Source: Epiperipatus broadwayi (lineage: Eukaryota > Onychophora > Udeonychophora > Euonychophora > Peripatidae). Taken from it: a DNA stretch of 64,000 bases. Made by a program: the position numbers and the translations under genes. The notes under the pieces were generated by a model. The model saw only the letters and a program-made list of their open reading frames with translations, ran no database searches and was not told where the DNA came from. The number at the start of each line of letters is the position of its first letter. Position 1 is the stretch's first letter. The stretch is from assembly GCA_028023455.1 (NCBI GenBank), contig JAQFVV010006452.1:552501-616500 (forward strand), given 5' to 3'. Below are positions 1 through 10,649 of this stretch, one piece after another.

Positions 1-204
1 CACACACGTGAATAACAGTTTGGAGTGGAAAATCAAATCATGTCATTTATATATAAAAAAAAGAATTACTAAAACACAGGCTTATTATATACCTGTGTCT
101 ATACATATGTAATATATAGGGTATATGAGCACAGACTTTCACAGGACCCACCACTCTCCACTCTATCTAATAACACTGATACACTTAAATACATATATGT
201 TGAA

Positions 205-273
205 AAGATAAAAAATCACCAATATACGTATTTCATGCTAAACCAGCAATCATCAGTTGGTCCAGATTATCAT
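205..273 (-). ncRNA. Hammerhead ribozyme core, family A left arm
   Basis: Read on the minus strand: stem I 3' strand ACCAA (261-257), CTGATGA (256-250), stem II TTGCT..AGCAT (249-235), GAAA (234-231), short stem III TACGTA, U16.1 at 224, A17 at 223, then stem I 5' strand TTGGT (222-218). Stem I is 5 bp and stem II has 4 bp (TGCT/AGCA) below a T-T mismatch at 10.1/11.1. All invariant core bases are present, but the 10.1-11.1 mismatch may weaken activity. HHR numbering follows the standard scheme; cleavage would fall between 223 and 222. Confidence 0.6.
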
Positions 274-777
274 CTCTTAACACACACACATATATATATA
301 CTATAAGTGCTCAGATATATATTAAGATAGACAAACCTCATACTTTAATAGACAGGCTTCAATCAACTCCACACTCCAACTCTTCAACCGTCCATCCAAT
401 TGAAAATCTGATGATGGAGTGCTCAAAGGTCACCATGAGGCCGAGATTCTTGTCACACCCATGTTGACCTAAGGTCAATCTGAACCCCACATGTACAGGA
501 CATAATCCATTCAATACATATGCAAGTATGAGCAGACATCTCTACAATGTAATGGATTATGTCCTGTGCATTTGGGGTTCAGATTGACCTTAGGTCAGCA
601 TGGGTGTGACAAGAATCTCGGCCTCAGGGTGGCCTTTGAGCATTCCATCATCAGATTTTCAATTGGATGGACAGTTGAAGAGTTGGATTGTGGAGTAGAT
701 TCAAGCCTGTCCATTAAAGTATGAGGTTTGTCTATCTTAATATATATCTGAGCACTTATAGTATATATGTGTAGAGA

Positions 778-835
778 TGATAATCTGGACTACTGATGAT
801 TGCTGGTTTAGCATGAAACACATATATTGGTGATT
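778..835 (+). ncRNA. Degenerate hammerhead core, family A right arm
   Basis: This is the mirror of the left-arm motif. CTGATGA lies at 793-799, stem II TTGCT..AGCAT at 800-814, GAAA at 815-818, U16.1 and A17 at 825-826 and TTGGT at 827-831. The stem I partner has decayed from GGACCAA to GGACTA, which breaks stem I. It is probably inactive, and is listed because it shows that both arms of the foldback derive from one HHR-bearing unit. Confidence 0.45.
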
Positions 836-1079
836 ATTTATCTTTTCAACATATATGTGTTTAAGTGTATCAGTGTTATTAGATAGAGTGCAGAATGGTG
901 GGTTCTGCGAAAGTCTGTGCTCATATACCCTATATATTAAAAATAAGAATTGCAACAATAACTTTATTTTTATTAAATTGTTTCAAAGAAAAAAAATGTT
1001 ATTGCCTCATACAAGGACTCTGAGAGATTTTTCTATAACAATCATCATTAATTAAACCCACTACTTAATTTTTTTATTA

Positions 1080-1710
1080 AGCATCACATGATCACCATTC
1101 TATATGCTTACACAAACTGTTAACACAGAGGCAAAACTCTCCATACAGTAGTGCCACTCATTCCAAGCCAGAATAATTAATGGATGCAATAAGGTTTTTG
1201 CAAAAAATCCCCATCTAGTGCCTATTCAATCAATATCCCCAGACTAGTTTCTAGCTTATGGCTTTCATCTGTGATGAGCCTTGGCTCCGAGAACACTGCA
1301 ACTAGACCATATTTTGGACTCAAAGCTTTATAGTTAATTTGAATTAAACAGTTAAAGTTAGGAGATATAAAAGTTCTGAAGAAGATTACTGGGGCAATCA
1401 AAACTGTAAACTGTAAAAAAGGGTGTGAAATAAAGCATTGTATAACAATAGTAAAGTGCATGGATGATTTATTATTATAAAAAGATAAAATATGGCTTCT
1501 GGAAGGATGCATTAGATCCTAAGCTTTAAGTACAGTGTTCCCATATTCATGGCTCCTCACTGTGAAAGCTATAAGCTAGAAACTAGTATGAGGATATTAG
1601 ATGAATAGGAATTAGATGGGGATTTTATGCAAAAACTTTCTTCCATCCATTTATTACTCTGCCTTGCACTGAGTGACCTATTATATGGAGAGTTTTGCTT
1701 CTGTGTAAAA
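1080..1710. repeat. Family C foldback element with HHR relics
   Basis: The left arm starts with the family C end (CACATGATCACCATTC, then GGCAAAACTCTCCATACAG at about 1130). The right arm ends with the complement (ATGGAGAGTTTTGCTTCTGT at about 1686-1705). The arms pair over about 200 bp on each side of a unique centre. Each arm has a hammerhead-like segment, but the catalytic box has mutated to CAGATGA in the left arm (minus strand, near 1270) and to CTGTGA in the right arm (near 1562). GAAACTAGT is kept in both. Confidence 0.8.
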
Positions 1711-2403
1711 AAAAATGATAATTTTTCAAAAATGTTTCTATTTGTTTAAAATGATGAACATTTTGTAATATTATATAACAAAATGCTTATGTGGTGAATC
1801 AAATAAGGTAAAAGAGCAAAATTCATATTAAAAAATTTATTCATAAGTTAAAAGAATAAAATTCCTGCCAAAAGTAAACATTTTATTAATTAGATAAGTA
1901 AACAAAACTAATGACATAAAGTAGTAAAATGCATCAGAAATATATTGAACAATCTATATACTGCATTAGCTAAAATACAATTATACTTACCTAGTTTTTA
2001 TTTAATAATTTCATAATAAGAAAATCACAAAGCACCTGTCTTTCATCTTAATGTTTAAATAAAGTTTTATTTATTAGTCAATTAAAAAGCTGATTACGTA
2101 GTAATGTGTATTAAAAATAAATTATAAAATATACATTAAGTAAAATGTTTTTTTACTTGCTTATTTCATTTAAAAGTGTTAGTTATAACAATAGGAAAGC
2201 CAAATTTTTTGATAAAAATTCAATTTTTCAGCAAAAAAATATATAAAAAGTTGATCATGCAAAAATTAATTGCAAAATGTATATTATGTTTACATAATTT
2301 CTTTTTTGAATTACTTGGTTTTATTTTAATTTCAGAAAATTACATTTAAATGGCATAATGATTTTTACATTATTAGTACAATTATGGTTTAACATATTTA
2401 ACA
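1711..2403. other. AT-rich spacer
   Basis: Very AT-rich DNA with poly-A/T tracts. I see no coding signal, tRNA or repeat-family member. The phrase AATAGGAAAGCCAAATTTTT near 2191 resembles short phrases near 6,400 and 6,670, which suggests old low-copy repeat debris. Confidence 0.4.
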
Positions 2404-2993
2404 AAGTTGATGTTGTTTTTGCAAATAATGCTTTAGAGCTACAGAAAATGTTGCAGGAGTTATCAGATGAAAGTAGGAAAGTAGGATTAAAGATAAATGT
2501 TAAAAAGACTAAAGTAATGATTAATAGATTTTCTCAAAATATGAAAATAAAGATTGATTATGATGAGTTAGAAGAAGTTAACAGTTACAAATACCTTGGT
2601 CAGATTATTAATACAAATAGAAACATAATGGATGAGATTAATCATAGAAATAAACTTGCTTGGAGTACTTTTGGTAGAAATAACTTGATACTAAAAGGAA
2701 ATATGCCTATGTGTTTGAAAAGGAAGGTTTTTAATAAATGTGTTTTGCCAGTTTTTACTTATGGATCTAAGACTTGGACACTTAATAGAAGAGCAATACA
2801 GAGATTTCAGACCACTCAAAAAAGTATAGAGAGATGCATGTTGGGAGTAACAAGAAGAGATCAAAAATGCAATGTATGGTTAAGAAAACAAACAGGTGTT
2901 ACTAACCTCAATGAAAAAATTAAAAGACTGAAGTGGAGTGGGCTGGACATATTGCTAGAAGAGATGACAATAGATGGACAATTGAAAGCTTAA
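2358..2993 (+). pseudogene. Reverse transcriptase C-terminal fragment (RTE-like)
   Basis: The frame covers RT from just after motif C to the thumb and C-terminal domain. Visible landmarks are DVVFANNALELQ (following the lost DD), LKINVKKTKVM (motif D region), YKYLGQII (motif E), FTYGSKTWTLN (thumb) and LKWSG.DI (the C-terminal region conserved in RTE-like endonuclease/RT proteins). A frameshift near 2940 shifts the conserved PRKRP..RW segment to another frame up to about 3150. The first 15 or so residues are probably flanking DNA read in frame. Endonuclease and the RT palm are missing, so this cannot be functional. Its original role would be target-primed reverse transcription. Confidence 0.85.
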
Positions 2994-3174
2994 ACTGGAT
3001 TCCAAGATATTGCAAAAGACCCAGAAAGAGACCACTTGTGAGATGGATGAAATAAGAAAGGGTGCAGGGGTGATGTGGAGAAGAGAAGCTAAAGATAGGA
3101 AAAGATGGATTGAACTTGCAGAGACTTTCATTCTGCAGTATATTGATAATGGTTGATGATGATGATGATGATTT
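2404..3174 (+). mobile_element. RTE-type non-LTR retrotransposon, 5'-truncated 3' end
   Basis: The end of a reverse-transcriptase reading frame is followed almost at once by a (TGATGA)n tail at 3155-3172. The last coding residues (..YIDNG) lead into a stop that is itself part of the TGA-rich tail, so there is essentially no 3' UTR. RTE-like elements are known for short 3' UTRs and short microsatellite tails. Truncation occurs just after the catalytic FADD box. Three more copies with the same 3' end lie at 42.3, 49.2 and 59.0 kb. I did not find a convincing target-site duplication here. Confidence 0.85.
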
Positions 3175-3374
3175 AACAAAATGTTTAAAATTATTGAGGA
3201 AAAGCTTTATGAATTGTATTTAAACTATACTTTTAATTAATATATTTAATAAAATGTTTATTTATTAATAATCATGGATTTTTAATTTTAAATATTTTTT
3301 TAGATTAAAAGGTTTAGAATTTATCTGTCTTTTGAGTCCATGATAACAAATCTAAATTTTTGCCAAAGTATAAT

Positions 3375-3895
3375 AGTGATTTCTGAATAGTTTGTATTAT
3401 ACTTAAATCAAGCTAATGTACAGAGTTCACACATTTTACATTTTGGCATTAATAAATGTATGTTTAAATACCATCAGGGGTAAAAGAATACCTGGCATCA
3501 TTCTATCCTTTTTGTTTATTTATGGATGATTATTATGTTGTATATAGATCACAGGAGTTATAGTTACTTCCATTTCAATTTTTTATACATTAAATTATGA
3601 CTAATTATATTGGCCTTTACTAAAGCTGATAGGCCATTAAAAATCTGTGTTTAACCTCTGATTTGTATTCTAGTGATTTTCGAATAGTTTCTGCCATACT
3701 TATATCTGTCTAATATACAGAGATTATGCTCTACATTACAGTACATTAATAAATTCATATTTAAATACCATCAGAGATTAAGAAATAACTGGTAACAATT
3801 CTATTCACTTTAATTATTGATGGTTGATTAGTTTATTCATAGCACATGAGGGGAGGGGATTAGTTATTTTCATTTCAATTTTATAGTAAATCATA
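3375..3895. repeat. Diverged tandem duplication, period about 297 bp
   Basis: The segment beginning AGTGATTTCTGAATAGTTTG at 3375 recurs at 3672 as AGTGATTTTCGAATAGTTTC. The match continues through ..ACAGAG.., TTTAAATACCATCAG and CATTTCAATTTT. The units are diverged and encode nothing I recognise. Confidence 0.7.
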
Positions 3896-3985
3896 TTTCT
3901 TACATAAGATTTTTTATTTATAAGTTTGGTGGAGCCAAATGTTTTTATTATTACGAATAAAGATATAATTTAATGATAATTAGAG

Positions 3986-4205
3986 GGGATTTGAACACAG
4001 ACTTTCAATCTCCCTTCTGCTATACATGCTATCTCATACAACTGATACACATGACCACACACATGTGAATAAGATAAATGACCTTAAATATACCTATGCA
4101 AGAAATACATATATTGGAGATCATTTATAATTTTCACATGTATGTGGTAGGACATATAGTGGATAGTTGAAGGGGGCATGAACATCTGTGTTTGTATCAT
4201 CTAAA
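3986..4205. repeat. Family B foldback, ribozyme region deleted
   Basis: It starts GGGGATTTGAACACAGAC, runs through the B-family phrase CAACTGATACACATGACC, and folds back with TGTATGTGGTAGGACATATA and AACATCTGTGTTTG. The middle, which in other B copies carries CTGATGA/GAAA, is replaced by ACCTTAAATATACC. It is therefore an internally deleted relative of the copies at 17.0, 36.4 and 37.2 kb. Confidence 0.7.
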
Positions 4206-4448
4206 CTCTAAGAATATAAACTATACTTGTATTCAAATTAAATGATACGTAATTTTGAGTTTTTGTAGAGTATTTAATAAAACCTCTTTGAAATTTATAG
4301 CAAAGTTTAAAACACAAATATATTCTGTATTTATATATTAGACTATTTTTATCATCTATTGAATGTCTAAGGAAAATCTGCAATCAGTATAACATCAGAA
4401 TGGCTTTCCAGAATCATACCACACTATTAGAAATTCTAACATAGACTA

Positions 4449-4799
4449 AGCCTAGACTTAAAATGCTGGAAAAAAACTGCATCTATGAAATATCATGTGA
4501 ATGTGGAAGAATTTATATTGGTGAGATGAGTTGATCTATTGAAAATGCATACAAGAACACAAACTGGTGATTAGAATAGAGAAAACAAATGTGTCTAAGA
4601 CTGCAGGCCATGCATTTGCCAATAAACATATGTTCAATTGGGAAAATACATAAATATTGGATAGAGAAGAAAAGGTACAAAGAAAAATATTTAAAGAAGC
4701 TGCTCACATGACAATGGCAAACAATTACATGAGTCAATCTAATGTAATTATACATAATGTATCAAAACCACTAATCAACTTTGCCCTTAGGAAAAAGTA
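4449..4799 (+). pseudogene. PLE C-terminal GIY-YIG endonuclease remnant
   Basis: Reading from about 4466 gives CIYEISCECGRIYIGEMS. This matches the start of the GIY-YIG domain of Penelope-like proteins, where a Cys-X-Cys pair precedes YIG. In-frame stops follow (after EMS, and further on). A frameshift near 4600 restores the conserved C-terminus: AGHAFANKHMFNWENT, a stop, then ILDRE.. and ..NYMSQSNVIIHNV, terminating ..NFALRKK-stop at about 4799. In an intact element this domain nicks the target for reverse transcription. Several stops and a frameshift make this copy dead. Confidence 0.75.
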
Positions 4800-4849
4800 G
4801 AGAAGTCAGGGGAAACATAGATAAATATATGAAATTTCTACTGACTATT

Positions 4850-4925
4850 GCCTTTGGCAGGATGGTTCAATTGGTTACAGCATTACCCTAAAATTCAGTA
4901 CTGTCATTAGTCAGTCTAGCAACAT
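4850..4925 (+). other. tRNA-like segment inside PLE 3' region
   Basis: GGCAGGATGGTTCAATTGG holds a near-consensus polymerase III A box, followed by TTACAGCATTA. The matching stretch at 10,290-10,375 (minus strand) keeps a better A box (TGGCTCAGTTGG) and a B-like box (AGGTTTACATCCC). Neither folds as an intact tRNA. It is either a SINE head captured by the PLE or part of the element. Confidence 0.5.
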
Positions 4926-5167
4926 CTGAAGAAGAAGAGAAAATAATACCTCTAAAAACATTGTGTATATACTAACCTGTGTGTATTACTAATAGTTAAA
5001 TGTACTTGAAATATTTAAATAAATAAGTTTTTTAAAGACATTCAACACTTATATTAGATGATGAAAATACTCCAATATATAAATTCAACTAAATATCATC
5101 CTTACAAACCTTCAGGAAAACACCAATATATTCTTGTTAGAATTTTTTTTTACTTTAAATGTTAGTT

Positions 5168-5770
5168 AAACCACTAAACACCATATGATCATTTCTTATG
5201 CTTGCTCATGCTGTTAAAATAGGCAAAACTCTTCATACAGCAGTGCCACTCAGTGGAAGTCAGAGTAATTAATGGATGCAAGAAGGTTTGTGCATAAAAT
5301 CCCTATCTAATGCCTACTCATCCAATATCCCCAGACTAGTTTCTGGCTTGTGGCCTTTGTCAGTGAGGAGCTTTGGATCTGAGAGCACTGCACCTAGATC
5401 TTAGTATCTAATGCAACCCTCCAGCAGCCACCTTTTATCTCTAGTTAATTACAAAACTATGAGACTAAAATTGAAAACATAACATTTTCAATTCAAGCTC
5501 GTTAGCTTATATAGTGATATAGGTCTGAACTCATAATTTGGTGTCTGGTTCTTTAATAATCATAGCCAACACTATCCTATTAGGCAGGATTGGTATTAAA
5601 CCACTAAACATCACATGATCACCATTTCTTATGCTTACTCAAACTGTTAAAACAGGTAAAACTCTTCATACAGTTTTGCCACTCAGTGCTTCCATTGATT
5701 ATTCTGGATTGCACTGAGTGACACTACTGTATGGAGAGTTTTGCCTGTTTTAAATGTTGGTTATTGTTAA
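5168..5770. repeat. Family C: one unit plus a short inverted partner
   Basis: A nearly complete unit (5168-5590) runs from CCACTAAACACCATATGATC through GGCAAAACTCTTC, the HHR-like block at about 5336-5372, CAGCAGCCACCTTTTATCTC and TATTAGGCAGGATTGG. A second start (CCACTAAACATCACATGATC, 5600) then folds back within 170 bp to ATGGAGAGTTTTGCCTG. The HHR-like block on the minus strand reads CTGACAA (G8 changed to A), stem II GGC/GCC, GAAACTAGTC, with stem I TCCTCA/TGGGGA intact. Confidence 0.8.
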
Positions 5771-7024
5771 ATTCAATATTTTTCAAAAAAAATCGTATAA
5801 TTATTTAATTACTACCCAACTTTCTCAACATTAGGATTTAATTTTTAAAAAATCATGTAATTAATTTATTTTTTAAAAAATAAAACATCAATTAAAAAAT
5901 ATAATGGAAAAATAAAATTATTAAATACATATTTAATAAAGTACAATTTAAAATAAAAACCATACTTTTACAATTACTGAATAGTCATTTAAATCGTCGA
6001 TATAAAAACTATTATTAATAAAGTTGAGATATTTCAGAGTAAAAGTACACCTGAATTTCATACTTTAGAAAATAGAGAAACTTATTCAGCTGTGACGAAT
6101 GCATTATATTTACATTATTATTATTATTTTATGGACAATACATCAATATAGATTCTTATTGACTCAAGTTATTCTGAGATCTACTTTTCCATACACTTAA
6201 GAATAATTAGATATTTATTTCCTGACTATAATTTGGAAGATGAGGGCACACAGATTGGCAATAAGTTATTAACTAAAAATAAATTCTGTGTTTGATACAA
6301 AAATTCTTAGCTACTTAAAAAATTTAATCTTCAGTCTTTATGCAAGATACCACATTAGTTTTTACGAGACCTTTTCAAAATTCGCATTGTTTATAGAACT
6401 GGAAAAGCCAAATATAATTTTCTCTATTTTATGTTTTCAAAGCAAATCTAACAATTAAGACAGTGTATTGATGTAACTAGCATTTAAATAAGTTTATCAA
6501 TTCAGTGATTATATAATTGTTAACATTGTATTAATTAATGTTAACAAAAATGCTCTCTTGTTAAGTTAAAATATTAGCCATATTAAATAGGCTATGTCAA
6601 CATCTAAGTAGGATTGGACATTTGCTCAGATTCATATCATTTGTTAGAGTATCTATTTTTATAAAAATAGGAAAAGCCAATATGAATTGATTCAGTTTAT
6701 ATTGTAAATAAAATCTGATAATAAAATAACACTGCAGTAATATTATTTGAACTAAAAAAGTTTACTGATTCAATGATTACTTAAACATTAGTGATAAATA
6801 GATTAAAGCATCTTGAATTAATTATAAATATATTTGAAAAAATGCCACTTCCGGTCCCCATATACAATATATTTTTTATATAGAGCTGTTATAGTACATT
6901 AAATATGATAATCATTTTATTGTACACTTGAATTTCATAAATAATTTATTTTGTCTGATCCCTTTGAGTACTGCTAATAATCCATGTAAATATAAAAATT
7001 ATATGTTTTTCTGAAAGTTTGTGA
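5771..7024. other. AT-rich spacer with faint old repeats
   Basis: No gene seen. The phrases GGAAAAGCCAAATATAATTT (about 6403) and GGAAAAGCCAATATGAATTG (about 6670) are similar, and GCATCTTGAAT..ATAAATATATTTGAA at about 6818 recurs at about 7352. This suggests decayed direct repeats. Confidence 0.4.
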
Positions 7025-7240
7025 TGGTGGCATTATAATATTAATTACTTGTTGGACTATTTACATCATCTAATACTGAGAACTGAATGTTTTAGAAAAA
7101 TTTTAAACTTTATTTAAACTTTCAAAATAAATTCAACTGTTAGTAATCATATATAAGTTTATATTAACACATTTTGAGTGATCTTATTATCCTATCTTCT
7201 TCAGGTGTTTTTGGCCTGATGACTGACTGTAAAATTACAG
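7025..7240 (-). mobile_element. PLE 3'-end fragment
   Basis: On the minus strand it contains CACCTGAAGAAGATAGG, then AACAGTTGAATTTATTTTG and GATGATGTAAATAGTCCAAC at the end. These match, in order, the tail of the PLE copies at 4.9-5.1 kb and 10.1-10.26 kb. No coding part remains. Confidence 0.65.
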
Positions 7241-8525
7241 TTCTTTATTAATTTGAAGTTATCTGATAATATCATGGCATAATTACAGATTCACATTATT
7301 AAAAACCTTAATTAAAAAATCTAGCATCAAAACATGTAATAAAAATATGAATGCATCTTGAAATAGTTGTAAATAAATTTGAAGAAATGGCATATTCAGT
7401 TATTGTTTATAGTACAGTTTTTACTAATATAGCTGCCACACTTCATAAAACATTGAATAATCACCCAAAAATCCATGTGAATATACTTATATCACTTCTA
7501 TTAATAATGTAGTAGAAACTGATTTGCTGTCAAAGTATGAATATCAAATACTACAAACACTTAATATAAATTAACCTAGTTCAACATGACTCTATATGAT
7601 AATTAAGGCAAACTCAGATATTTATGCTTTAATGTACCTTAAATCAAATGTAAGCATATTTGCAGAAATATCTGTTTTAATCATTACGCATAAATACATT
7701 TTTACTATGACTGTTATACTACAAAAAAAAATTTTTGGGAGGATGCATGCCTTTTAGGAATAACTTCCTTTGTCAATTGAACTTCTCTAGAGCACTTCCA
7801 AAAATTCACACAAATATATCAGTTGCATTGCTTATATTTATATTGTAATGATGACTGATTTGCTATTCCAACATGGGTATATATAATCAAGTCAAAAGCT
7901 GATGTTGAAATACTTAATAAAATTTTAAATAATTTTGTCATGTAATAAAAACTTTAAATTCAGTAATATATATGTGTGCGTAATACGTTTCAAACCTATC
8001 TATTAATTAAATTCTTTTATTAATTAAATATTTTTGATATTTCAAATACAGCTTTAATTATTTATTTTGATGTAAAATTTCTTCTATATATTTTTGCTTT
8101 GATTTTTAACATTTTGAACCTACATTTATATAACCTGTAAAGAGTCAAATGTTTCCATCAAGTTTTGGAGTCTGGGATGGGGAATTTAAAAGTAAGTGCA
8201 TGTTATATTTATATTGCCGTGTGTAAGTACTAAATGCCTGAAATTATAAATCTTTTCTTTCTTTATGTGCACATAAATGAAATATTTTGAGTGTTTTATT
8301 GTACGCAAATGTGTGTGCATACTTATTACCAGTAGATAAGTTTTTTAAATATTCCATTCTATTTTTGACAGCTCAATGTAATCTTTACTGAGGTCAATAT
8401 GCATTGTATTTTAATAATAAATAGTTTTATTACCTAAAATGAGAAACTATTGCAATAGTCAGCTCAAAACACATGCACATCTAGTACACACTGGTTGACC
8501 AATGTGTAGCCAAATCTACATTTCT
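7241..8525. other. AT-rich spacer
   Basis: No gene, tRNA or clear repeat-family member. Short similarities (CCATGTGAATATA, CACACAAATATATCAG) hint at decayed repeats related to the preceding spacer. Confidence 0.4.
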
Positions 8526-9025
8526 TAACTATAAACTAACACACATATATATATATATATAGTAACCATATATTTTGGTATAAAATATATAGCTTGGTAG
8601 AACTGATTTTCTCTATCTTCTTCTAAGTGACTTAATTACCATAGTTAGCACTTTGTGTATGCTTGATTCTTATATTCAAGTTGACTCAATAATGATATTA
8701 TGTAATTTTTTTTTTGGTTACTATTTTTTTTTTCTAAATTGGTTTTGCCCTTTTCCAATCACTGAGTTGGACACAGTGTGTTTAACCTGCAAAATCAACA
8801 GCATATTATATCAACTTTAGTAAGATATATATAATAATAATAATCATTATTTGTTTCTCTTTAACTAATCCGAATGATTAACTTTAATTAATTAAAATGA
8901 TTTATTTAATTTATCTTGAATTAGTGGATAGAATACAATAAACACATTTTTTTCTTCCATTTTAACAGAAATATGTAAGTAAGGAGAAAGGTAATTGTAT
9001 AAAAGGGAAAGAGAATGTTCAGAGA

Positions 9026-9027
<2 letters not shown>

Positions 9028-9113
<86 letters not shown>
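9028..9113. repeat. (TTA)n microsatellite
   Basis: About 28 uninterrupted TTA units. The orthologous point in copy 2 of the block (near 52,183) has only a T-run and a single ATTGTTAA, so the expansion is specific to copy 1. Poly-isoleucine frames through it are artefacts. Confidence 0.95.
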
Positions 9114-9117
<4 letters not shown>

Positions 9118-10098
9118 GGAATAGAGACAATAAATATGTAAAAAAAAAAATTCTACTGTTAAAAAATGTAACAAATATAAAAGCTATTCTTAAAATTAAT
9201 GGTAATGTAAGAAATTAAATTAAGATTTGTCTTATACATTTCAATTTGCAATGTCATTGTGTGTTAATAGCATTATGAGTAGCTAAACTTAAACAAGTCT
9301 GTTGAGCCTGCTAATTGACAATCCAACTGCTGATTATCTTTCAAAATGTCTATAATTGAAATGTACTGATATTATCAATCAAAACAACAGAAATAAGTCA
9401 TCAAAGGTCAGTCTACCTGGAAATATTGTTTTATTGCTTACAGTCTATATTAATCTTGGATATATTTTCTTTTATGATTTTAAATTATATAATTACACCA
9501 TATATGTGTAGAACGAAATGCTATAATAATTTTAAAATGTCTGAACAATAACGATTTAGCTATATCCCACTTTGAACTTATATTGGAGATAACATTCCTG
9601 CTCTGTGAGTTATCAACTTATTGTTAAAATATATAGCTGTTGAACCAAAAAATTTTATAACTGTCATGACAATTATGGGATAACTTTTGCTTGCACAATT
9701 CTTACTAATCTTTGACACTCATTCACTAAATTAAAGGTAATAAAATATTTTAACTTTGGAGTAATGCCTACATAGAAGTAACCAATTTTATTAACTTTTG
9801 AATGCTACTCTAATTTTAAATAATGAAATTGGTTATCATGGAGGGATGCTCTATATTTGTGTGACAGTGAATTTTTTAAAAAAGGAAAGGATTAGCAACA
9901 AACATCCATTAGGAGATTATTTAGATGGAGTTTATATATTTTCACATGTGAGAGCATTATACATGTATTTCAAAAATTCAAAGAGCCTACTTGCGAATTA
10001 ATTAATTATGGAGTGTTCATTGTGGGTGGAAATGAAAAGGAATATAATAAAAACATATAAAATTCTATGTTATAATTGAAAAACTATTTAATTTATAT

Positions 10099-10649
10099 TT
10101 TTATATTGGACTATTTCCATCATATAATATGTGTATTGACTGTCTTTAGAAAAATTTAACTTTATTTAAATATTCCAAATACATTCAACTGTTAATAATA
10201 GTGCATCAACAGATTAGTATATGAATGTTTTGAGAGATATTTTTCTCCCCTCTTCTTCAGGTGTTGCTGACCTGACCAGTGACATTACTAGCATGGGATG
10301 TAAACCTGGATCCTTAGATTCTTGAGTGTTGAATTTTAAGATAATGCATTAACCAACTGAGCCATCCTACCGAAGGCAACAGTCTGTAGTAATTTCATAT
10401 ACTTATCTATGAGGTTCCTCCTGATTTTTTCATTTTTTCCTTAAGAGTAAAGTTGATTAGTGGTTTGCATATAATATATGTAGTCACATTAGATTGGTTT
10501 ATGGGATTTTTTGCCATTGTCATGTGAACAGCTTCTTTAAATTTTTTTCTTTGTACCTTTTCTTCTCTATACACATATTAAATGATGGAAATAGTCCAAT
10601 ATAAAAATACAATTAGAACACCATCAACACAAACCTTCAGAAAAATAAC
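10099..10649 (-). mobile_element. Penelope-like element insertion with 13-bp target duplication
   Basis: This segment is absent from copy 2 of the block. It is flanked by ATTTAATTTATAT (10,086-10,098) and ATTTAATCTATAT (10,650-10,662). The ends are inverted with respect to each other: TATATTGGACTATTTCCATC at 10,103 and its complement ending near 10,607. On the minus strand the interior holds the PLE C-terminal coding remnant (complement of CTTAAGAGTAAAGTTGATTA at 10,440), a tRNA-like segment (10,375-10,290) and CACCTGAAGAAGAGG (about 10,264-10,250), as in the copy at 4.3-5.1 kb. Confidence 0.8.

Larger units (their letters stand above)
110..939. repeat. Family A foldback element (about 400-bp inverted arms)
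   Basis: Bases 110-511 and 551-939 are reverse complements of each other apart from scattered substitutions and small indels, around a 39-bp loop. The outer ends read TAATATATAGGGTATATGAG. The inner part of each arm contains a higher-GC block (CCGAGATTCTTGTCACACCC and its complement). Each arm carries a hammerhead-like core near its outer third. No protein is encoded. Related A copies lie at 29,636-29,785 and 35,769-36,060, and a hybrid with B at 46,480-46,890. The bases just outside (ACAGGCTTATTATATACCTG) recur next to the copy at 36 kb, so the true element may extend to about position 70. Confidence 0.9.
4300..5130 (+). mobile_element. Penelope-like element, 5'-truncated copy
   Basis: The segment ends with remnants of a PLE C-terminus, then a tRNA-like stretch, then an LTR-like tail. 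Its two ends carry inverted copies of the same sequence (ATTAGACTATTTTTATCATC near 4335 and GATGATGAAAATACTCCAAT near 5058). The same layout, reversed, is seen at 10,099-10,649. PLE insertions are known for terminal LTR-like repeats, often with an inverted 5'-truncated piece. The homologous 3' end alone occurs at 7,025-7,240. Confidence 0.7.

Noticed and set aside
408-450. Second CTGATGA in the middle of family A
   Set aside because: There is no GAAA at the right distance (GAGA at best) and no stem II hairpin.
9015-9218. Poly-isoleucine open frames on both strands
   Set aside because: They are translations of the (TTA)n microsatellite.
10290-10375. Possible tRNA gene (minus strand)
   Set aside because: A and B boxes are recognisable but the anticodon arm and acceptor stem do not form, and the segment is part of a repeated PLE tail.
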